Shown in pieces: positions 58,598-64,000 of a stretch of DNA of 64,000 bases. Within the stretch, counting starts at the first letter, position 1, and each line of letters begins with the position of its first letter. The position numbers and the translations under genes were made by a program. The notes beneath the pieces are model-generated. The model saw only the letters and a program-made list of their open reading frames with translations, did not search any database and was not told where the DNA came from. This DNA comes from Ligilactobacillus aviarius subsp. aviarius DSM 20655 (GTDB taxonomy: Bacteria; Bacillota; Bacilli; Lactobacillales; Lactobacillaceae), in the NCBI RefSeq assembly GCF_001436315.1, contig NZ_AYZA01000016.1:124001-188000 (forward strand). The letters run 5' to 3'.

Positions 58598-59989
58598 ATG
58601 GTAGAAGAACAAACAGAATATGATACAATTGCTGCAATTTCGACTCCGCCTGGTGAAGGTGCAATTTCAATCGTGCGTTTAAGCGGGGACGACGCATTGC
58701 CAATCGTCATGAAGATGTTTAAGGGAAAGGACTTAACAAAGGTCCCAACGCACACGATCAATTACGGGCATATTATTGATCCGAAAAACGGCGAAACCGT
58801 CGATGAAGTTATGGTAACCGTTATGCGGGCACCGAAAACATATACCCGGGAAGACATTGTTGAAATTAACTGTCACGGCGGAATCGTTCCAACCAACAAG
58901 ATTCTGCAATTATTGCTGACAAACGGTGCGCGGATGGCTAATCCAGGTGAATTTACTGAACGGGCCTTTCTTCACGGTCGAATCGATTTGACCCAAGCAG
59001 AATCAGTCCTTGATATTATCAAGGCTAAAACTGACCGTTCAGCCAAGTTAGCGCTTGATCATCTTGGTGGAAGTTTAGCAAAGTTGATCCGTGGATTGCG
59101 TGAAGAAATTCTTGATACCTTATCAAAGGTTGAAGTTAATATTGATTATCCTGAATATGATGGGACAGAAATGATTACCACAAAACTTTTGAAGGAACGG
59201 ACGATCGAAGTTAAGAAGAAAATTGATAAGTTGCTTGAAACTGCTCAAGGTGGAAAGATTTTACGTGAAGGACTCGCAACAGCAATTGTTGGCCGACCAA
59301 ATGTTGGGAAATCAAGTCTTTTAAATTATCTTTTACATGAAGATAAGGCAATTGTTACTGATGTTGCCGGAACAACCCGTGATGTAATTGAAGAATATGT
59401 CAATATTAAAGGAATCCCATTGAAATTGATCGATACAGCTGGAATTCGTGAGACAGAAGATAAGGTCGAAAAAATCGGAGTTGAACGTTCACGGAAGGCA
59501 ATTGATCAAGGTGATTTAGTCCTTTTAGTATTGAATGCAAGCGAACCATTAACGGATGAAGATCGGCAATTAATTGATTTAACTAAGGATAAGCAGCGGA
59601 TCGTGATCTTGAATAAGACGGATCTGCCACAAAAAATCGAAATTGATGAAGTCGAAGATCTCGTTGGAAAAGAAAATATCATTCAAACGTCAATTCCAAA
59701 TGACATTGGTGTAGAAGATGTTGAACAACGAATTAAAGATATGTTTGCAAGCGGAATTGAAAGTTCTCAAAATGAAGTCATCATTAACAATGCCCGCCAT
59801 GTTGCCTTATTAAATAAAGCAGCTGACTCACTTGATGCAGTTTTAGTCGGAATTAAGAACGGAATGCCGGTTGATTTGTGTCAAACAGATATGCGCGATG
59901 CATGGGAAGATCTAGGTGAAATTACCGGAGATTCATATCAAGATGAATTATTGGATGAATTATTCAGTAAGTTCTGTTTAGGAAAATAA
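58598..59989 (+). CDS. mnmE: tRNA modification GTPase MnmE
   Basis: 463 residues: N-terminal tetrahydrofolate-binding domain ([22 protein letters not shown]), G domain with [24 protein letters not shown] and NKTD, and the C-terminal FCLGK with the conserved Cys. With MnmG it makes the 5-carboxymethylaminomethyl group at wobble U34. AAAGGGA precedes the ATG; 15 bp from mnmG. Confidence 0.98.
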   Translation: MVEEQTEYDTIAAISTPPGEGAISIVRLSGDDALPIVMKMFKGKDLTKVPTHTINYGHIIDPKNGETVDEVMVTVMRAPKTYTREDIVEINCHGGIVPTNKILQLLLTNGARMANPGEFTERAFLHGRIDLTQAESVLDIIKAKTDRSAKLALDHLGGSLAKLIRGLREEILDTLSKVEVNIDYPEYDGTEMITTKLLKERTIEVKKKIDKLLETAQGGKILREGLATAIVGRPNVGKSSLLNYLLHEDKAIVTDVAGTTRDVIEEYVNIKGIPLKLIDTAGIRETEDKVEKIGVERSRKAIDQGDLVLLVLNASEPLTDEDRQLIDLTKDKQRIVILNKTDLPQKIEIDEVEDLVGKENIIQTSIPNDIGVEDVEQRIKDMFASGIESSQNEVIINNARHVALLNKAADSLDAVLVGIKNGMPVDLCQTDMRDAWEDLGEITGDSYQDELLDELFSKFCLGK

Positions 59990-60004
59990 ATTAGGGAGGA
60001 AACA

Positions 60005-61930
60005 ATGGAAGTAGCAAAAGGAAAACCTTATAAGGCAAAAGACTACGATGTAATCGTTGTTGGTGCAGGCCATGCCGGTTGTGAAGCTGCATTGGCTGCT
60101 GCTCGAATGGGCAACAAAACATTATTACTCACAATCACCCTTGAAATGGTTGCATTCATGCCATGTAATCCATCTGTTGGTGGCCCTGCCAAGGGAACCG
60201 TTGTTCGCGAAATTGATGCTTTAGGTGGCGAAATGGGAAAGAACATCGATAAAACTTATGTTCAAATGCGGATGTTGAATACAAGTAAAGGACCAGCTGT
60301 TCGTGCATTACGAGCTCAGGCTGATAAACGGCAGTATTCAATTGAAATGAAGCATACGCTTGAAGAAGAACCAAACTTAACGTTGCGTCAAGGAATGGTT
60401 GATGATTTGATCGTTGAAGATGGAGAAGTTAAGGGAGTTATTACAAGTACTGGTGCTCATTATGGTGCCAAAACCGTTGTTTTAACGACTGGAACATCTT
60501 CTCGCGGGAAGATTATCATCGGGGAATTAATGTATTCATCAGGTCCGAACAACTCGCAACCAGCCCTTGAATTAACGAAAAACCTTGAAGAAAAGTACGG
60601 TTTTGATATTGTCCGGTTTAAGACCGGGACGCCGCCACGAATCGATGGGAACACGATTCATTATGATGAAACCGAAGAACAACCTGGAGATGCAGAACCA
60701 AATCACTTTAGTTTTGAAAGTTCAGATGATGACTATATCCCAGTTAAAGATCAATTATCCTGCTGGTTAACTTACACCAATGAAAAGATTCATCAAATCA
60801 TTCGGGATAATCTAGATCGCGCTCCAATGTTTACCGGGGTAATCGAAGGCGTTGGGCCACGTTACTGCCCATCAATTGAAGATAAGGTCGTTCGGTTTGC
60901 TGACAAAGACCGGCATCAACTTTTCCTTGAACCTGAAGGACGGAAGACGGATGAGTACTACATTGATGGCTTATCAACTTCATTGCCTGAAGAAGTTCAG
61001 TTACAAATGATTCACAATGTTAAGGGCCTTGAAGATGCCGAAATGATGCGTCCGGGATACGCAATCGAATACGATGTTGTTTCCCCGTATCAATTACGGC
61101 CAACCCTTGAAACTAAGTTGATCAAGGGTCTTTATACGGCAGGTCAGATCAACGGAACGTCAGGTTACGAAGAAGCTGCTGGTCAAGGGTTGATTGCTGG
61201 AATCAATGCCGGCCGGCACGCTTTAGGCAAGAAAGAAATCGTGCTTAAACGGAGCGATGCTTACATTGGCGTTTTGGTCGATGACTTGGTTACAAAGGGA
61301 ACGAATGAGCCATACCGGTTGTTGACTTCTAGGGCTGAATATCGTTTAATTTTACGGCATGATAATGCGGACTTGCGGTTAACGGATATCGGGCATGAGA
61401 TCGGTTTGATTTCAGATGAACGGTATGCAAAATTTGTTCAAAAACGGCAAGACATTGAAGATGAAAAGAAGCGGCTTGAATCAATTCGAATCAAACCAAA
61501 TCCGGAAATTGATGTTTATCTTGAAGCTCATGGCGACAAAGCATTGAAGGATGGCGTATTAGCCAGTGACATGTTACGGCGGCCGTATATGAGCTATCAA
61601 GACTTGTTGAAATTCATTCCTGCTCCGGATCATGAACTTGATAAGCGGGTTATTGAACAGATTGAAATCCAGTACAAATATGAAGGCTACATCAAGAAGG
61701 CGGAAGAAAAAGTTGAAAAGCTTCACCGGATGGAAGCCAAAAAGATTCCTGCAAATATTGACTACAAGGCAATTGACGGGTTAGCAACGGAAGCGGTTGA
61801 AAAATTAACGAAGATTCAACCCGAAACGTTGGCTCAAGCCAGTCGGATCAGTGGGGTCAATCCAGCTGATATCTCAATTCTTGCAGTTTATATTCAACAG
61901 GGAAGAATTGCAAAGAAGACAGAAGAGTAA
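60005..61930 (+). CDS. mnmG: tRNA uridine-5-carboxymethylaminomethyl synthesis enzyme MnmG
   Basis: 641 residues: FAD motif [55 protein letters not shown], and the helical C-terminal MnmE-binding domain. GGGAGG precedes ATG 60005. Forms the MnmEG complex with the upstream gene product. The usual neighbours rsmG and parA/parB do not follow. Confidence 0.98.
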   Translation: MEVAKGKPYKAKDYDVIVVGAGHAGCEAALAAARMGNKTLLLTITLEMVAFMPCNPSVGGPAKGTVVREIDALGGEMGKNIDKTYVQMRMLNTSKGPAVRALRAQADKRQYSIEMKHTLEEEPNLTLRQGMVDDLIVEDGEVKGVITSTGAHYGAKTVVLTTGTSSRGKIIIGELMYSSGPNNSQPALELTKNLEEKYGFDIVRFKTGTPPRIDGNTIHYDETEEQPGDAEPNHFSFESSDDDYIPVKDQLSCWLTYTNEKIHQIIRDNLDRAPMFTGVIEGVGPRYCPSIEDKVVRFADKDRHQLFLEPEGRKTDEYYIDGLSTSLPEEVQLQMIHNVKGLEDAEMMRPGYAIEYDVVSPYQLRPTLETKLIKGLYTAGQINGTSGYEEAAGQGLIAGINAGRHALGKKEIVLKRSDAYIGVLVDDLVTKGTNEPYRLLTSRAEYRLILRHDNADLRLTDIGHEIGLISDERYAKFVQKRQDIEDEKKRLESIRIKPNPEIDVYLEAHGDKALKDGVLASDMLRRPYMSYQDLLKFIPAPDHELDKRVIEQIEIQYKYEGYIKKAEEKVEKLHRMEAKKIPANIDYKAIDGLATEAVEKLTKIQPETLAQASRISGVNPADISILAVYIQQGRIAKKTEE

Positions 61931-61932
61931 GA

Positions 61933-61965
61933 AAAAAGCTGTGATTTTAATGTCACAGCTTTTTG
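61933..61965 (+). terminator. Terminator of mnmEG
   Basis: AAAAAGCTGTGA / TCACAGCTTTTT, 12-bp stem with T-run. Confidence 0.9.
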
Positions 61966-62117
61966 ATTCTTAAAGAATCATTACTTGAACGACGATTAAG
62001 TGGCAGGCCACTTCCAGTTTCTAGAATCCACCAAATTGATATGACTAAAATAAAATGTTTAATTTTAGCTTTTATGTTATTAAATTTGAACTGCGATTTA
62101 GACACTCTCTTTCAAAT

Positions 62118-62543
62118 TTAATTACGAACGATTAAAACATCACATACAGCACGTTGGGCGACGTATTCGGCAACGGATCCGAGAAAAAGTTTTTCAATTT
62201 CATGCATTCCTGTAGCACCCATTATGATTAAATCAGAATGTTCATTTTGGGGAATGTCTTTTGAAATTAGCAATTTAGGGGAACCGTATTCAATTGAATA
62301 ATTAGTCGGAATATCAGCTTTTTCAGCGATAGTGACCATTTCTTCCAATTTCTTTCTGATAGTGTTAGAAACTTTTTCGATGATTTCATCGTCCGCAACT
62401 GCCACGTTGTCAAAGATTCGGGTATCAATAACATGGACTAAGTGAAGATGTGTTTGATTGTCTGCAACTTTTAGTGCTTTTTGAAAAGCGAGTTTTGATT
62501 GATGGGAGTTGTCGATGGGGACTAAGATATTTTTGTAAAACAT
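62118..62543 (-). CDS. Universal stress protein (UspA family)
   Basis: 141 residues from ATG 62543, eight bases after AAAGAGG; an in-frame TTG at 62561 lies upstream of this SD and is rejected. Fold start FYKNILVPIDNS and the ATP-binding pattern GATGMHEIEKLFLGSVAEYV, so it is an ATP-binding type USP. Convergent with mnmG and divergent from enolase. Confidence 0.92.
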   Translation of the reverse strand: MFYKNILVPIDNSHQSKLAFQKALKVADNQTHLHLVHVIDTRIFDNVAVADDEIIEKVSNTIRKKLEEMVTIAEKADIPTNYSIEYGSPKLLISKDIPQNEHSDLIIMGATGMHEIEKLFLGSVAEYVAQRAVCDVLIVRN

Positions 62544-62618
62544 AATGATTACCTCTTTCAAATTAATTAACAGGGTATTCTAATACAAAAGAATTTTTAA
62601 ATCAATTATCAAAATTAT

Positions 62619-62646
62619 TTGAATTTTATTTTTGAAGTGTTACACT
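62619..62646 (+). promoter_or_regulatory. Promoter of the eno transcript
   Basis: TTGAAT, 16-bp spacer, TACACT with extended TGT; predicted start near 62653, just before the riboswitch. Confidence 0.6.
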
Positions 62647-62659
62647 AAAGGTGTAATAA

Positions 62660-62742
62660 GAAAGGCGATGGTGTTCGCCGTTAGACCGAGTAAAATCTGA
62701 TGACACCTGTTGTTTACAAAGCAACAGGTGTCATCTTTTTTT
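62660..62742 (+). promoter_or_regulatory. Fluoride (crcB-type) riboswitch with terminator
   Basis: GGCGATGGTGTTCGCC (62664-62679) is the characteristic 5' stem-loop of the fluoride riboswitch; its loop GGTGT can pair with ACACC in CTGATGACACC (62697-62707) as the pseudoknot. The same GATGACACCTGTTG (62699-62712) pairs with CAACAGGTGTCATC (62722-62735), a 14-bp terminator stem with seven T. Fluoride binding should hold the aptamer and prevent termination, turning eno on. Confidence 0.85.
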
Positions 62743-62771
62743 ATTAGGTTTAAATTTTAGGAGGAATTTTT

Positions 62772-64000
62772 ATGGTTTATATTGATAAAGTTAAGGCGCT
62801 TGAAGTGTTTGATTCTCGTGGTAATCCAACGGTTGAAGCTACGGTTATTTTATCAGATGGGGTTTCAGGGAAAGCTGAAGTTCCATCTGGAGCATCAACT
62901 GGTGAATTAGAAGCAGTTGAGTTACGTGATGGGGGTTCACGGCTAGATGGTAAAGGTGTTCTAAAGGCTGTAAAAAATGTAAACACTGAAATTAATGATG
63001 CATTACATGGACTTGACCCATTCAATCAAGGGCATATTGACCAAGTAATGATTGATTTGGACGGAACTCCTAATAAAGCACGTTTAGGAGCTAATGCTAT
63101 TTTAGGCGTTTCAATGGCCGTTTGTCGGGCAGCTGCTAATGAAACTCACCAGCCGTTATATCGGTATTTAGGTGGAACTGATTTGGAATTGCCACAAACT
63201 TTCCATAATGTAATTAATGGTGGTGAGCATGCTGATAATAATATTGACATGCAAGAATTTATGATTACACCAGTGGAACGGACAAGTTTCCGCGATGGAT
63301 TTGAAAAAATCGTAAATACTTATCACACATTGAAAAAAATTCTCGAAGATGAGGGATATTCAACTGGGTTAGGTGATGAAGGTGGATTTGCACCAAACCT
63401 TAATTCTTCAGAAGAAGCCTTACAAATGCTACATGATGCAATTGTTAAAGCAGGTTACACACCAGGAAAAGAAATTGCTATCGCCTTTGATGCAGCTGCT
63501 TCATATTTCTATAACAAAGATAAAAAGGTTTATGAACTAGAAGGTAACACATATACAGCTGATGAATTGGGCGAATATTATGGCAAGTTGCTAAAAGAAT
63601 TCCCAGAAATTATTTCAATTGAAGATCCATATAGTGAAGATGATTGGGAGAACTTTGCTAAATTCACTAAGAATTATGGCGATCGAGTTCAAATTGTGGC
63701 TGATGATCCAGTATGTACAAATCCTAAATTGATCCGTAAAGCAATTGAAATGGGACTGGCAAACAGTATTTTAATTAAATTAAATCAAATTGGAACAGTT
63801 ACAGAAACATTAGAAGCAATTCGATTAGCACGTAAGAACGGCTATACGACAATGATGTCACACCGTTCAGGTGAAACAGGTGATACGTTTGTTGCAGATT
63901 TCACTGTTGCAACGAATGCAGCTGAATTGAAATCTGGAGCTCCAGCACGGTCTGAACGGGTTGAAAAATATAACCAATTATTGAGAATTGAAAACCAACT
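62772..64000 (+). CDS. eno: Enolase (3' end beyond the window)
   Basis: First 409 residues of about 430. VFDSRGNPTVEATV, PSGASTGELEAVELRD, LGANAILGVSMA, NVINGGEHADNN, GDEGGFAPN, AFDAAAS, SIEDP, VADDP, ILIKLNQIGT and SHRSGET cover the metal ligands and catalytic residues. Converts 2-phosphoglycerate to phosphoenolpyruvate. AGGAGG precedes ATG 62772. The metal-site motif reads ADDP instead of the GDDL usual in lactobacilli, so this may be a second, divergent enolase. It is controlled by the fluoride riboswitch directly upstream. Confidence 0.96.
   Translation, partial: MVYIDKVKALEVFDSRGNPTVEATVILSDGVSGKAEVPSGASTGELEAVELRDGGSRLDGKGVLKAVKNVNTEINDALHGLDPFNQGHIDQVMIDLDGTPNKARLGANAILGVSMAVCRAAANETHQPLYRYLGGTDLELPQTFHNVINGGEHADNNIDMQEFMITPVERTSFRDGFEKIVNTYHTLKKILEDEGYSTGLGDEGGFAPNLNSSEEALQMLHDAIVKAGYTPGKEIAIAFDAAASYFYNKDKKVYELEGNTYTADELGEYYGKLLKEFPEIISIEDPYSEDDWENFAKFTKNYGDRVQIVADDPVCTNPKLIRKAIEMGLANSILIKLNQIGTVTETLEAIRLARKNGYTTMMSHRSGETGDTFVADFTVATNAAELKSGAPARSERVEKYNQLLRIENQ

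Noticed and set aside
62544-62561. TTG start six codons upstream for the universal stress protein
   Set aside because: The codons lie on and before the AAAGAGG SD of ATG 62543, and FYKNILVP is the normal family start.

Overview
This window is the replication-origin region of a low-G+C Firmicute, almost certainly a member of the Lactobacillaceae. The evidence is the dnaA/dnaN/recF/gyrBA cluster facing away from rpmH/rnpA/yidC, two surface proteins with KxYKxGKxW-type signal peptides, PepN, a DtpT-type peptide symporter, acetate kinase and an LAB-style pst operon. I cannot fix the genus. oriC lies at about 47.6-49.6 kb. Genes left of it run mostly on the minus strand and genes right of it mostly on the plus strand, as expected for leading-strand bias. 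No rRNA, tRNA, insertion sequence, prophage or CRISPR array is visible.

Layout. 0-8 kb: a partial NADH oxidase/peroxidase, two divergent LbH acetyltransferases (one without the catalytic His), an amino acid permease, a DHA2 drug exporter, and two small modules of carboxymuconolactone-decarboxylase-like (CMD) proteins, one with a LysR and one with a TetR regulator. 8-17 kb: a large repeat-rich secreted C39-type protein, glycerol facilitator, phosphatases and PepN. 17-24 kb: a cell-surface block with sortase A, a pga/ica-like exopolysaccharide operon ending in a frameshifted gene, and a sortase-anchored coiled-coil protein. 24-27 kb: 6-phospho-beta-glucosidase and a ThDP 2-oxo-acid decarboxylase, each with a putative cre site. 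27-34 kb: the pstSCAB1B2-phoU operon behind phased TTTACA repeats, and a divergent response regulator with a degenerate receiver and no kinase nearby. 34-49 kb: peptide symporter, rpsF-ssb-rpsR, an MFS carrier, gyrA, gyrB, recF, yaaA, an inserted sugar-porter gene, dnaN and dnaA. 49-64 kb: rpmH, rnpA, yidC, then about 7.5 kb of metabolic and membrane genes where jag usually sits, mnmE, mnmG, a universal stress protein and an enolase gene running off the end.

The best regulatory finds are a fluoride (crcB-type) riboswitch with terminator upstream of enolase, itself a fluoride target; five parS-like 16-mers, one on a start codon and one inside a lysR coding sequence; a terminator-bearing leader with an alternative hairpin before mnmE; a structured transcript before a glycerophosphodiester phosphodiesterase gene; and a 165-bp hairpin element with terminal inverted repeats. 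Several genes carry visible decay: a doubly frameshifted membrane protein gene, a CPBP paralogue without active-site residues, and a coiled-coil protein with a sorting-signal-like tail but no signal peptide.

Where an in-frame start lies upstream of a good Shine-Dalgarno sequence, I moved the start to the codon the SD supports; each entry says so. Functions are assigned by motif recognition only; no database search was possible.
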